A stretch of DNA of 64,000 nt from Arcicella gelida (GCF_034931025.1 NZ_JAYGIL010000013.1:62001-126000); one strand, 5' to 3'; counted from the stretch's first letter, positions 54,387 to 63,140 are shown. Notes: generated by a model not told the origin, from the letters alone. Translations and numbers: made by a program.

Positions 54387-55478
54387 TTATCGGATTACTC
54401 TCAATTCATCCGAAATGAGTGATTGCCATTTTTGTTGTCCTACAAAATTAATACTATGATTACTTTCTGCATCATATTCTTTTTGTAAACGATTCAATTC
54501 TCGATACATTTCGATAAATAAAAGCTGTAATTCGCTGTCGTAATCATCAATAGTCAACATTTTTGAAGCTTTCTTTTTGTATCGTTCTACTATCACTTTT
54601 GTAATGTCAAAATGTAATTGTTCATGAGCAAGATGTTCTTCTGAAAGTGCATGAGAAGTCCAAGATGCACTTTTTAGCATATAAGCTTTTAATTGTAAAT
54701 CGATGATTAAAACCCCGTTTTTAAGATTTGCCAGTGCATTATATTCAAAATTGGTAAAAACTTGTGCCGCAAATTGAGTACTCAAAGGTTTACGACCTTC
54801 AAAATCTTTCCAAGAAAGTTTATACTTGTTTGACCAAAAAACGGTATCGCCACTTACAGGTTCCTCAATTCCATAATCAGGTTTAATATTCAATTGAACA
54901 GCTTTTATTAACAAAGGGTTTTTATCAAAATTGACAGTCATCCATTGGTCGAAATAAAGAAGTGACTTATCTAATAACCTTCCAATCAAATACTGATAAC
55001 GGTCGGTTACATTAAAACTACGAGTAAAAGTAATTTGCGTTTGAAAAGGCGTTAGGGCAATCAAGGTAGAATCTCGCATGAAACTAAACTCCACTTTAAT
55101 TTCGCTAGAACCATTCACAATTTTTGAGTTGACTATCTTTTCTGCAATTTTCAATTCTTTTATTGTAAGTACAATTGGGTAAGAAGCATTATTCTTCCTG
55201 GAAAATTTCGTCAGAAATTCATTACTTGTCTTTACTGTCCCATTTAATAATTTCAAATAAACATCTTCTTTTGCTTCATTATAGACAATTCCAATTCTAC
55301 GTTTATCAGGTCGCTCGTCGATAATTTTCAACAAGTAAAAATTATTGTTATTTAATTTAACAGTCGTATTTCCTAAATAAATGACTTTCTCTTGTGCATA
55401 AGCAGTAGTTTGTAACATCAACAGAAAAAAAACACAATTTAACACAAGAATCAGCTTGATTTTTTTATACTTTTTCAT
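54387..55478 (-). CDS. DUF922-type secreted zinc protease-like protein
   Basis: Exported protein of 363 residues. Signal peptide 1-28 (TAYAQ). The C-terminal part (about 205-320) resembles DUF922: LSWKDFEGRKPLSTQFAAQV, then the zincin motif HEQLH at 285-289 followed by FDIT in LAHEQLHFDITKVIVERY. HExxH plus the Asp following fits a gluzincin-like active site. The N-terminal 200 residues are unassigned. It lies 20 bp upstream of the SpoU gene, same strand. Predicted activity is not proven. Confidence 0.75.
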   Translation of the reverse strand: MKKYKKIKLILVLNCVFFLLMLQTTAYAQEKVIYLGNTTVKLNNNNFYLLKIIDERPDKRRIGIVYNEAKEDVYLKLLNGTVKTSNEFLTKFSRKNNASYPIVLTIKELKIAEKIVNSKIVNGSSEIKVEFSFMRDSTLIALTPFQTQITFTRSFNVTDRYQYLIGRLLDKSLLYFDQWMTVNFDKNPLLIKAVQLNIKPDYGIEEPVSGDTVFWSNKYKLSWKDFEGRKPLSTQFAAQVFTNFEYNALANLKNGVLIIDLQLKAYMLKSASWTSHALSEEHLAHEQLHFDITKVIVERYKKKASKMLTIDDYDSELQLLFIEMYRELNRLQKEYDAESNHSINFVGQQKWQSLISDELRVIR

Positions 55479-55518
55479 ATCTTAGTAATAAATTATCTAA
55501 ATTACAAAATTGTTAACT

Positions 55519-55707
55519 ATGTCAAATTCAACACAACATTCAGAAGAAAATGAACTTTCAACTGCTCAATTGATTGTTCTGTTTATTGTTTTTGCTACTT
55601 TACTTATTTGGCTTGGAGATACCTTCACAGCGACTGTAGGTATTATTGGCGAAGTAATCGTTTTTATTGTAGAATATAATAAAAAGCATAAACTAATTGA
55701 CCCTTAA
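55519..55707 (+). CDS. Small membrane protein of unknown function
   Basis: 62 residues from the ATG at 55519 (MSNSTQHS); an upstream TTG adds three. A short polar start is followed by one or two transmembrane segments (about 17-52, LIVLFIVFATLLIWLGDTF then VGIIGEVIVFIVEY) and a basic tail KKHK. No family recognised. It is divergent from the DUF922 gene (40 bp) and ends at a hairpin. Confidence 0.6.
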   Translation: MSNSTQHSEENELSTAQLIVLFIVFATLLIWLGDTFTATVGIIGEVIVFIVEYNKKHKLIDP

Positions 55708-55720
55708 TCATTTTTAACAA

Positions 55721-55773
55721 AAAGAGGTTGTTGAAAAACACAATGATTATAAATGTTTTAACACAACCTCTTC
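55721..55773. terminator. Imperfect hairpin terminator
   Basis: AGAGGTTGT (55723-55731) pairs with ACAACCTCT (55763-55771), with further matches inside; lies between convergent genes. Confidence 0.6.
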
Positions 55774-55782
55774 TGTAAAAAA

Positions 55783-56469
55783 CTAAGCCTTGTCTAATAA
55801 ATTCTTTGCATCTGCTGTTGAAATAATTATTTCAGAATCAATAACAAAGTTCTCTTTCTTTACTTTCCCCAAAAAGCTTGATTTAACATCTGTCTCAGCA
55901 ATAATTGCTTCGAAAGCATTATGTTTTTCAGGAGCGATTGATACTAAAACACGGTTTTGTGTTTCCCCAAACAAAAAGGCATCCTTACGGAAAGCTGAAT
56001 TTGTTTTAATACTAAAACCTAAACCACGTGGCATTGCCGACTCCGCCAATGCAACAAATAAACCACCCACAGATAAATGATGAGCAGATTGAATCGATTT
56101 GTTTAAAATCAATTTCGCTAGCACATCCTGAACTTCCTTTTCTTCTTCTAAATGAAAAGTTGATGAAGGTGACAATTTTATTCCTCTGTAAGAGTATAAG
56201 TATGCTGAAGCAGTAATGTCATTTTTAGAATTGCCTATCAAGTAAATCAAATCGCCATCATTTTTGAAATCAATCGTCATCATGCTGTCTTCACTTTCTA
56301 TTTGATTTGAAGCTTGTTTATTGAAACATGTTCTTAAAAGATGTTTTACTACTAATACAAGTTCATCATCATTTACATCTTCTACAGTATCAATACTGAA
56401 ATACTTGGCTTCATTCATTTCATCAACTGATGGGCTTACTAGCGTTTGACGAGACTCTTGTTGTTCCAC
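55783..56469 (-). CDS. Solo PurL-like AIRS C-terminal domain protein
   Basis: 228 residues. Residues 70-205 align by eye with the C-terminal AIRS domain of formylglycinamide ribonucleotide synthetase (PurL): NDGDLIYLIGNSKNDI, LSPSSTFHLEEE, SAHHLSVGGLFVALAESAMPRGLGF and RKDAFLFGETQNRVLVSIAPE. PurL has about 1200 residues with ATPase, AIRS and glutaminase parts; only this one is here. The motif SAHDVSDGG, used for substrate phosphate binding, is changed to SAHHLSVGG, so a full reaction is unlikely. The first 60 residues are unassigned. Either a decayed paralogue or a domain put to another use. Confidence 0.75.
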   Translation of the reverse strand: MEQQESRQTLVSPSVDEMNEAKYFSIDTVEDVNDDELVLVVKHLLRTCFNKQASNQIESEDSMMTIDFKNDGDLIYLIGNSKNDITASAYLYSYRGIKLSPSSTFHLEEEKEVQDVLAKLILNKSIQSAHHLSVGGLFVALAESAMPRGLGFSIKTNSAFRKDAFLFGETQNRVLVSIAPEKHNAFEAIIAETDVKSSFLGKVKKENFVIDSEIIISTADAKNLLDKA

Positions 56470-56570
56470 TTTTAGTGTCTTTTAATGATTATAAAAATAT
56501 CTTATTGTACCTCGGAAAGCCTAATGGTTTATTTTGTTAAAGGTAAATATATTTCAGACAACGAATAAAC

Positions 56571-56599
56571 AAAAATCGCTTCCTTTTCAGAAAGCGATT
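56571..56599 (-). terminator. Hairpin terminator of the LuxR-type gene
   Basis: AATCGCTT (56574-56581) and AAGCGATT (56592-56599); on the minus strand the stem runs into TTTTT. Confidence 0.75.
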
Positions 56600-56627
56600 G
56601 CAATATTTTTATTTGATTTTGTATTTT

Positions 56628-57431
56628 TTATTTCAAAATACCTAAAAGTTTTGCGAGTTGTACCAAAGCAGTGGTATCTCGTGCGTCTAGTTTACGAATC
56701 ATATTTTTACGGTGATTGTCAACCGTATTCGAACTAATAAATAGCTTTTCAGCAATTTGTTTAGAATCGTAACCTTTCAAAAGCATTTTGAGTACATCAA
56801 TTTCTCTATCCGAGAAAATATCCTGTTTCTTCATTTGCATTTCGCTTGAAGAAAACGTCGTTACAAAATCGCTATTTCTAAAACTTGTTCTTCCTAAATA
56901 ATTATCCAACTTCTTTACTAAATGTTCAATATCTTGATTAATCAGAAAACATAAAGTTGGTAAGCCTTCTTCATCAAATTCTAATCCGATTAACTGTACC
57001 ATCGAATGAAACGACTTTTTGCTTGGTCTCAAATATTGAAAACCATATCCATAAGCTACAAAATTCTCTCGAACCTCACGTGGAGCCTCTTTGATAGAAT
57101 TATACATAAATTTCAACAATTCAGGAATTGCTGAAACATTCTTCATTTCAGGAACCATCATACTTAATACCATCGGAACCCCTTTCTCTAAAAAAGCATC
57201 TGGATGAATACCCAATGCCAATTCAGTATTCGCTACAAATTTGTAGGTAAGTGTTCGCATATCCAGAATTTGATATACTGCATTGGGCAAAGTTGAGCTA
57301 ATACTAAAATAGCCTAGTTCTTGTAAATATTTTTCAACGGTTTTTTCTGAAGCACTTCCTGCTACAAGACTCACAGCATCTAAACATTTACGAAACAATT
57401 GTTCAATATAATTATTCGATAACGATTCCAT
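56628..57431 (-). CDS. LuxR-type transcriptional regulator
   Basis: 267 residues. The C-terminal LuxR helix-turn-helix (about 205-262) reads FSDREIDVLKMLLKGYDSKQIAEKLFISSNTVDNHRKNMIRKL, the typical GerE recognition region. The N-terminal 190 residues look like a PAS-type sensor (TYKFVANTELALGIHPDAFLEKGV; GFQYLRPSKKSFHSMVQL). No receiver domain, so control is by ligand or protein. Target genes unknown. A 366-bp region upstream carries the candidate small RNA. Confidence 0.88.
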   Translation of the reverse strand: MESLSNNYIEQLFRKCLDAVSLVAGSASEKTVEKYLQELGYFSISSTLPNAVYQILDMRTLTYKFVANTELALGIHPDAFLEKGVPMVLSMMVPEMKNVSAIPELLKFMYNSIKEAPREVRENFVAYGYGFQYLRPSKKSFHSMVQLIGLEFDEEGLPTLCFLINQDIEHLVKKLDNYLGRTSFRNSDFVTTFSSSEMQMKKQDIFSDREIDVLKMLLKGYDSKQIAEKLFISSNTVDNHRKNMIRKLDARDTTALVQLAKLLGILK

Positions 57432-57553
57432 AACATTTGTAGAATTTACAAGGTTTTAGTAAATACATTTGATATGAGTATTTTATACTAAAATAAATTA
57501 ATAAATTGTGTAAAATAGACACTTTGGCTATTTAATGCAACTGCAAGATTGCA

Positions 57554-57783
57554 TAACTTTGCACAAGAAATAGGTCTTAAAGTAATTTAATAAATAAAAC
57601 CGTCATTAGTAAATGTCAGCTTCTTTTATTTACTATAAAGAATCGTTTCAAAAATGCTTAACCACAACTTTAACTTGATCCATTAGTAAAAATAATCTGA
57701 CTGTGCAGTACTTCCGCCAGTGTATCTGTTGTCATTAAGTAGATTATTTTTCAAAAAGTCGAAGTTAACCCTTCGGCTTTTTT
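57554..57783 (+). ncRNA. Candidate small RNA (orphan transcription unit)
   Basis: TAACTTTG at 57554-57561 is a perfect TAnnTTTG -7 box on the plus strand; a TTTAA at about 57531 may be the -33 element. There is no reading frame behind it, but a terminator hairpin follows at 57753-57783. In between, AAAAATAATCT (57688-57698) pairs exactly with AGATTATTTTT (57741-57751). The terminator also serves the minus-strand transferase gene, so only the promoter argues for a plus-strand RNA. About 215 nt; family not recognised. Confidence 0.35.
57753..57783. terminator. Bidirectional hairpin terminator
   Basis: AAAAAGTCGAAG (57753-57764) and CTTCGGCTTTTT (57771-57782), 12 bp with one G-T pair. Confidence 0.85.
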
Positions 57784-57797
57784 GTTTTAATAAGCTT

Positions 57798-58391
57798 CTA
57801 ATTGAGCAACATTTTCGCTAAATCTTCCTGTGTATCAATATCATAAACTCCATCTGGAAAATCAATACTCATAATTTCATCTGCATGTTTTTTTAATAAA
57901 ACTTTTGCACCAACATCGCCGTTTAATTTCATCAGCTCTGAAAAGTGTCTTTTGTGAAATAAAATAGGCACTCCTAATTGATTAGCATACTGGCAGGCAA
58001 TTATCGAATATTTAGCTTCTGCAAAAGCTTGCATCATTTTTTGCAAAAGTAAGCAATTGACAAAAGGTTGGTCACACAATAGTATCAAAATAGCATCTGA
58101 AGTATCATAAAGTTGTTTTACGCCAAAGTTGATGGAACTTCCAATTCCTTCATTCCAGTCTGCATTGACCATTATTTTTAATTTTTGCTGATTCTCTTGA
58201 ACTAGCTCCATCAACTTGGGTTGTATGATATTTTCATTTGCTCCTAGAACAACCAGTACATTATCAGTAACAGCTAATGCTAATTGAGTAATTTTACTTA
58301 CAAGTATTTCTCCCTTATATTCAACAAGTTGTTTGGGACTTCCCAAGCGGCTAGAACTGCCCGCTGCAAGTATTAAAGATGAAATTTTCAT
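57798..58391 (-). CDS. MobA-like nucleotidyltransferase
   Basis: 197 residues, NTP-transferase fold. LILAAGSSSRLGSPKQLVEYKG at 7-28 is the nucleotide-binding loop, and LILLCDQPFV the metal-binding Asp. GDVGAKVLLKKH near residue 160 is a further family motif. Members transfer CMP or GMP to molybdopterin (MocA/MobA); no molybdenum enzyme is in the window, so the acceptor is open. The gene starts 5 bp after the stop of the GH130 gene and is co-directional with it. Confidence 0.88.
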   Translation of the reverse strand: MKISSLILAAGSSSRLGSPKQLVEYKGEILVSKITQLALAVTDNVLVVLGANENIIQPKLMELVQENQQKLKIMVNADWNEGIGSSINFGVKQLYDTSDAILILLCDQPFVNCLLLQKMMQAFAEAKYSIIACQYANQLGVPILFHKRHFSELMKLNGDVGAKVLLKKHADEIMSIDFPDGVYDIDTQEDLAKMLLN

Positions 58392-58396
58392 ACATT

Positions 58397-59489
58397 TTAT
58401 AAAGAATTTTTAACCGCTACACCCACCATACTATCGGCTGTACCATAATACAAAAACCATTTTTTCTTAAAATATACCAAGCCTTCTATAAAGGTTGTAC
58501 CAGCTTTGTATTGTCCACGCATTTCATGGGGTAAATCTGGTTTTATAAAACATTCATCCAATCTATTGATAATTTTTGTTGGATCATTTGCATCAAAAAG
58601 TACTTGTCCTCCCAAATAAGTTTCAGCTGGAAGATGTTGGTCTCTAGTTTCCTCTTTAGCATTTTTACCGTTGTACAACAACAAAATTCCCTTTGACGTC
58701 AATAATGCTGGCGGACCTGGTTCTGTTAAGTCACTGTCAAATTTTCCAGCTCTAATGTTCATTACATATTTCAGTTCTCCGTTTTCTTCAACTAATGGGT
58801 TCCAATTTATTAAATCATCCGAAGTAGCAATATTCACTCCTTTTTCTCCCCAATACATCCAGTACTTCCCTTTGATTTTGGCAGCTACAATTTTACCATT
58901 CACCATTTTAGTAATTATTGAACCTGATTTAGACCAAATATTCAAGAATTTCCCAGAATGTGCTTTAGCAAAAGCTGGTCCATGTTTTTTCCAATGAATC
59001 AAATCCTTTGAAGTAGCAATACACAATCTGGCTACATCACGATTCCAAGCCGTGTAAGCTACAACATAAGTACCGTCGGCACGTTCTACAATTCGTGGAT
59101 CTTCACAACCACCAGGGTTATCAAATTTTGCAAACTCATCTTTTGAAGGATATAAAACTGGATTTTCTTCTAGTAAAATGTATTCCATCATTGCTAACAG
59201 CCAAACCAATTCTGGAAGTGCGAAAGCCAATATTTGTCCCAGGAGTATCTTCTGCTCGAAATAAAACATAAACTTTCCCGTTTTTAACGATAGCCGCAGG
59301 ATTAAAAACATCGGCTTTTTGCCATTTTACTGGAATACCTTTCATCGGGCAAGCAAATTCATAACTAGAATCTGCACTTAGTATAGGATTTTCCTTGGGT
59401 TTTGAAAAACCAGTTAAAGCCCAATTTGTGTTTTGAGCTATCGTTATATTCCCCAATAAACAGAAAAAGACGAGCAGTTTTAATTTCAT
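58397..59489 (-). pseudogene. Frameshifted secreted GH130-like glycosidase gene
   Basis: Two overlapping reading frames together make one GH130-type protein. The first frame (59489 downwards) gives a signal peptide (NITIAQ) and the N-terminal half up to IGLAVSNDGIHFTRRK. The second (ending 58397) resumes at ENPVLYPSKDEF and continues with GGCEDPRIVERADGTYVVAYT, TSKDLIHWKKHGP and the C-terminal strands with YLGGQVLFDANDPTK. The frame changes at the A run read opposite 59163-59166; removing one base joins 363 residues. GH130 enzymes are mannoside phosphorylases or hydrolases. Mutation or a sequencing error are both possible, and the exact activity of an intact copy is unknown. Confidence 0.82.
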
Positions 59490-59672
59490 TAGTTATCTTG
59501 ATTAATGATTGTTTTTGATAAAGCTATCTAAAAATAAACAATTTAACTACTGGCTTATCCGTATTAACGTTAATAATAATTTCTCATTAAAATTTGTCTT
59601 ATTTTGCTGAAACAAATCAAGCAGTTTATCTTGCAAAGCATTTTCCAAAATCATTTAACATTATCTTTTTTT

Positions 59673-60350
59673 ATGAAAAAGCTATTCATTATTTATATTC
59701 TATCGCTAAGTATTCAAAGTATTCATGCACAAGTTTTTACAGGAACCCAGGAAATTGAAAGAGCGACAAAAGAAGGATTATATACGACCGTAGCAATTGA
59801 AGACAAGTACATCAAACCAATTTTACAAAATGAACTAGCCAAATATGGTAGTGTAGAAGTAGGCAGAAGTAATGTTTTCAGAATTACGGGAGCAAGAATT
59901 TCAAGTATTTCATCTGACCCACTGATGGTTGTAAGTAAGATTAGCTCAGAAAAAGGGAAAAATAAAATATTTCTTTCAATTGGTTTTGGCGATGAAGTCT
60001 ATATCAATAGCTCACATCCAAAATATTTGGCAGCAGAAAGAATACTTAATGATATTGTTGACCAACTTAAACGACAAGGAGACGTTAGATTAGAAGAAAA
60101 AAATTTGGATGAAATTAAAACTAAACAAATCAAAGCTGTCTCTATAGCTGACCGTTTGACAAGAGCTTTGGAAAATAATAAAAGAGAAAAAGACAGGCTT
60201 TTATTAAAAATAGAAGAAAATAGAATAGAACTTGAACGTCTGCAAATGGAAGTAGAACAAAATAAAAAAGACCAATTGCTAATGAACGAAGGTTTGATTA
60301 ATCAACAAAAAAAAGTGGAAGAAGCAAAAATCAGGTCTAAGAAACAATAA
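59673..60350 (+). CDS. Secreted coiled-coil protein of unknown function
   Basis: 225 residues from the ATG at 59673 (MKKLFIIYI); a longer reading adds 23. Signal peptide 1-20 (SIHAQ). Residues 20-140 are a mixed fold (FTGTQEIERATKEGLYTTVAIED). The last 85 residues (about 140-225) are one charged coiled coil (NKREKDRLLLKIEENRIELERLQMEVEQNKK). I do not recognise a family. Periplasmic location likely. Ends at a strong terminator. Confidence 0.7.
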   Translation: MKKLFIIYILSLSIQSIHAQVFTGTQEIERATKEGLYTTVAIEDKYIKPILQNELAKYGSVEVGRSNVFRITGARISSISSDPLMVVSKISSEKGKNKIFLSIGFGDEVYINSSHPKYLAAERILNDIVDQLKRQGDVRLEEKNLDEIKTKQIKAVSIADRLTRALENNKREKDRLLLKIEENRIELERLQMEVEQNKKDQLLMNEGLINQQKKVEEAKIRSKKQ

Positions 60351-60367
60351 TCAATTAAACTAATAAG

Positions 60368-60400
60368 AATCCTTTGGGTAAAAAGCTCAAAGGATTTTTT
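60368..60400 (+). terminator. Hairpin terminator after the coiled-coil protein gene
   Basis: AATCCTTTG (60368-60376) and CAAAGGATT (60388-60396) followed by TTTT. Confidence 0.88.
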
Positions 60401-60583
60401 ATTTTAAAACTCGCCATCAAAAATATCCATTCATAAAGTCAAAAGTACCGTCTATTCATTTTCAGGTTGATAATCTTGAAGCTCGTGATAAATTTCACCC
60501 ATCAAACGAAAAGAATTATTTAAAAGTATCATTTAAACCTACTTTTTTCAAACTCTAAACAAGAAAACTAAACAAGTAAAACC

Positions 60584-61018
60584 ATGAACGATTCACTTTA
60601 TCGCATACCTTCAAAAGGACAATTAGGAGGTGTAGCAGCTGGATTATCAGAACGCTTCGGCATTGATGTTTCCATTATTCGAGTACTTTTATTTTTAGGT
60701 TTAGTGTTTACTCATGGTATTTTTTTCTGGATGTATATTATCTTGTGGATAGCATTGCCAGTGAAACATCAATGGGAAACAACTGCAACGCCGGATAACT
60801 CAACTTTTAACTCAACATTTACTAACATGAAAAAAGATTCAAGCAAAGTTTGGGGAATTATTTTAATAGTTTTAGGTACAATCTTCTTATTAGATGAATG
60901 GATTCCTGATTTCGACTTTGGTAAATTCTGGCCTCTTATTTTAATCGGTGTAGGTGGTTATATCATCTTTAAAGAAAAAGATAAGATTGACTTCAATAAC
61001 GACAAAAATAACTTCTAA
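60584..61018 (+). CDS. PspC-domain membrane protein
   Basis: 144 residues. PspC domain at 1-62 (LYRIPSKGQLGGVAAGLSERFGIDVSIIRVLLFLGLVF, then IILWIALP) with one transmembrane helix, and a second half with two helices of the LiaI/LiaF-N type (KVWGIILIVLGTIFLLDEWIPDFDFGKFWPLILIGVGGYII). PspC proteins sense envelope stress. The following gene encodes a LiaF-like protein, so this is an envelope-stress pair. Confidence 0.9.
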   Translation: MNDSLYRIPSKGQLGGVAAGLSERFGIDVSIIRVLLFLGLVFTHGIFFWMYIILWIALPVKHQWETTATPDNSTFNSTFTNMKKDSSKVWGIILIVLGTIFLLDEWIPDFDFGKFWPLILIGVGGYIIFKEKDKIDFNNDKNNF

Positions 61019-61030
61019 ATCGACTCGTTG

Positions 61031-61073
61031 AAATCCGTTATCAAATACAATACTAATTTTTGATAACGGATTT
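61031..61073 (+). terminator. Hairpin between PspC and LiaF-like genes
   Basis: AAATCCGTTATCAAA (61031-61045) and TTTGATAACGGATTT (61059-61073), a perfect 15-bp stem. It lies 22 bp before the next ATG, so it may end or attenuate read-through. Confidence 0.7.
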
Positions 61074-61094
61074 TAACCTTAAAGCTTTTTAACA

Positions 61095-62060
61095 ATGAAT
61101 TCTAAAAATATATTTACGGGAGGTTTTTTAATCTTAATTGGCTTTCTATTTCTTGGAAAAGAATTTGGCTGGTTTAATATCGATTGGCATGAAATTTCAA
61201 GGCTTTGGCCACTTTTACTAATCTACTTGGGGCTTGTAGCTTTTATTGGCAAAAGTAGTCGCTCGGCAACAGTTATTACCATCATTCTACTTTGTGTCGC
61301 TATTCCGATTGTCATTGTAAGAAGTTGTAAAGAAAAAGTAGAAACTGCTTTCAATGACCATGACATTCATATTGATATGGATGATGATGACAACGATAAT
61401 GATAACCATGATAATGAAGATTATCATTTCAAAGGAACAAATCAAAAGCTTGTGGAGTCAATGAATCCAATCGTGAAGAATGCTAAATTTGAGTTTTCTG
61501 GCGGTGCGGCTGAATTCATCATCAATGGTACTTCAAAGGAATTAGTAGAAGCTGACGCTGATTTAGATTTTGGAAATATTTCACTTAGAAAAACTGGAGA
61601 TTCTACTAATCCCAATATTATTTTTGCCTTAAAAGGAAAGAAAAATAATATTCATTTTGGTGACGATAATCACAATAAAATCAATTTGAAGCTTAATCCT
61701 AATGTAATCTGGGATATGAATTTTGAATTTGGTGCAGGTAAAGCAGATTTCGATTTGAGCGAATACAAAATCAATAAACTATCAATTAAGACAGGCGTAA
61801 CCGAAACAGACGTTAAATTAGGCGATAAAGTAGATAACCTGGATGTTCAAGTAGAATCAGGTTTAACTTCAATTGAATTTAATATTCCAGAATCAGTAGG
61901 TTGTAGAATTGATGTTGATGGTGGACTAAACTCTAAAGATTTTGATGGCTTCATTCAAAAAAATGGACATTGGGAAACACCAAATTTTGAAAAATCTAGC
62001 AAGAAAATCAATATCAGTTTTGATGGTGGTTTACAAGAATTAAAAGTAAAAAGATATTAA
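61095..62060 (+). CDS. LiaF-like membrane protein with beta-helix domain
   Basis: 321 residues. Two transmembrane segments at the start (about 7-25 and 33-80, in the LiaI/LiaF-N style GFLILIGFLFLGKEFGWFNI), then an acidic DDDDNDNDNHDNED linker (about 100-112) and a C-terminal toastrack-type beta domain (about 130-321: KFEFSGGAAEFIING, WDMNFEFGAGKADFDLSEY). It is 76 bp after PspC with a hairpin between. Together they likely form an envelope-stress sensing pair. Confidence 0.88.
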   Translation: MNSKNIFTGGFLILIGFLFLGKEFGWFNIDWHEISRLWPLLLIYLGLVAFIGKSSRSATVITIILLCVAIPIVIVRSCKEKVETAFNDHDIHIDMDDDDNDNDNHDNEDYHFKGTNQKLVESMNPIVKNAKFEFSGGAAEFIINGTSKELVEADADLDFGNISLRKTGDSTNPNIIFALKGKKNNIHFGDDNHNKINLKLNPNVIWDMNFEFGAGKADFDLSEYKINKLSIKTGVTETDVKLGDKVDNLDVQVESGLTSIEFNIPESVGCRIDVDGGLNSKDFDGFIQKNGHWETPNFEKSSKKINISFDGGLQELKVKRY

Positions 62061-62064
62061 AATT

Positions 62065-62109
62065 ATAGCTCAGTTTGACAACTAGTGTTCGTCAAATTGG
62101 GCTATTTTT
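62065..62109. terminator. Bidirectional hairpin terminator
   Basis: AGCTCAGTTTGAC (62067-62079) and GTCAAATTGGGCT (62091-62103), 13 bp with two G-T pairs, then T run; overlaps the end of mce. Confidence 0.75.
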
Positions 62110-62502
62110 ACTTTGACAAAGTTCTATCAACACAGCGTTCGTACTTTTAGGATGTAAAAAGCAAACCAACTTATTATCTGCACCATCTTTTGGTATTTCA
62201 TTTAAAAGCGTAAAACCCTCATTCTTTAGTCTAGCCATTTCTTCATAAATATTGCCGACCTCAAAAGCAATATGATGAACTCCCTCTCCTTTCCTCTCGA
62301 TAAACTTTGCAATCGGGCTATCGGCATGAGTGCCCTCTAACAATTCTATTTTAGTTTGTCCAACTTGAAAGAAAGATGTAATAACACCTTCTGAAGGTAC
62401 TTCTTCTTGTTTGAAAGGCGCTACACCCAAAAGTTTTGTAAATAAATCATTAGAAATATTCAAATCTTTTACGGCAATCCCAATGTGCTCAACTTGTTTC
62501 AT
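62092..62502 (-). CDS. mce: Methylmalonyl-CoA epimerase
   Basis: 136-residue VOC-fold enzyme that interconverts (R)- and (S)-methylmalonyl-CoA in propionate metabolism. Metal ligands: His6 in VEHIGIAV, GVHHIAFEV in the middle, and the Glu of VLIELCQ near the end. Typical strings FKQEEVPSEGV and IELLEGTHADSPIAKFIERKGEG. The mutase is not in the window. Confidence 0.93.
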   Translation of the reverse strand: MKQVEHIGIAVKDLNISNDLFTKLLGVAPFKQEEVPSEGVITSFFQVGQTKIELLEGTHADSPIAKFIERKGEGVHHIAFEVGNIYEEMARLKNEGFTLLNEIPKDGADNKLVCFLHPKSTNAVLIELCQSKNSPI

Positions 62503-62544
62503 CTTTTTTATTTGATTTTAAAATCCCAAATTAGCTAAAAAAGA

Positions 62545-62572
62545 AAAACCCCAACCTATAGGCCGGGGTTTT
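62545..62572. terminator. Hairpin terminator of the first cold-shock gene
   Basis: AAAACCCC (62545-62552) and GGGGTTTT (62565-62572) around an inner CC/GG pair and TATA loop. Confidence 0.82.
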
Positions 62573-62596
62573 AAATGACTATCTATCTAAAAAAAA

Positions 62597-62791
62597 TTAG
62601 ATTCTCTTCACATTCACAGCATTTAAGCCACGCTTTCCTTCTTGTACGTCGAAAGAAACAGAGTCATTTTCACGAATCGTTGTTCCAGATAATCCTGTTA
62701 CGTGTACAAAGATTTCTTCATTAGACTCGTCATCAACGATAAATCCAAAACCTTTAGATTCGTTGAAAAATTTAACTTTACCAGTTTGCAT
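62597..62791 (-). CDS. Cold-shock protein (CspA family)
   Basis: 64-residue OB-fold RNA chaperone: KVKFFNESKGFGFIVDDES (RNP1 KGFGFI) and EIFVHVTGL (RNP2), ending EGKRGLNAVNVKRI. It is a paralogue of the gene at 63141; the two differ at about 15 positions. The 5' region has a TAAGTTTTG box on the minus strand, an extended TAnnTTTG. Binds single-stranded RNA and DNA. Confidence 0.95.
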   Translation of the reverse strand: MQTGKVKFFNESKGFGFIVDDESNEEIFVHVTGLSGTTIRENDSVSFDVQEGKRGLNAVNVKRI

Positions 62792-63140
62792 AAAAATTGA
62801 TATAAAAAAATTAAAAAAAAATAAAAATACTATCGGTTTGTTCTGATTATACTGCTATCAATATATGCAAAACTTATATGTTTAAATCTCGTAAAAGAAT
62901 AAGATTTGTCTAGCTAACTCGGCTTTCGCCTTTTACTTCTTAACTTAAATGGTTTAAAAGTAATTAATAACCTTAAAATAGAATTAGAATTTAATTCCAA
63001 ACAACATAGCAATCAGGTCTAAAATAAGTTCTGCTACATTTGTAATGAAACCAAAACTTTAAATAATTCACAAAATACTTGTACTGAATTTCACTTTGAA
63101 TTCATGTTACTGAATCCCATTAAAACAATACTTACACTAA
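62792..63140. other. 349-bp region between two cold-shock genes
   Basis: Leader of the first cold-shock gene (minus strand) with its probable -7 box (complement of CAAAACTTA near 62870). It is AT-rich. Long leaders are usual for cold-shock genes, but no clear structure is recognised. Confidence 0.5.

Larger units (their letters stand above)
57432..57797. other. 366-bp intergenic region with promoter and hairpins
   Basis: No ORF. Contains a plus-strand -7 box at 57554, an 11-bp inverted pair at 57688/57741, and the terminator at 57753-57783. See the small-RNA candidate. Confidence 0.55.
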
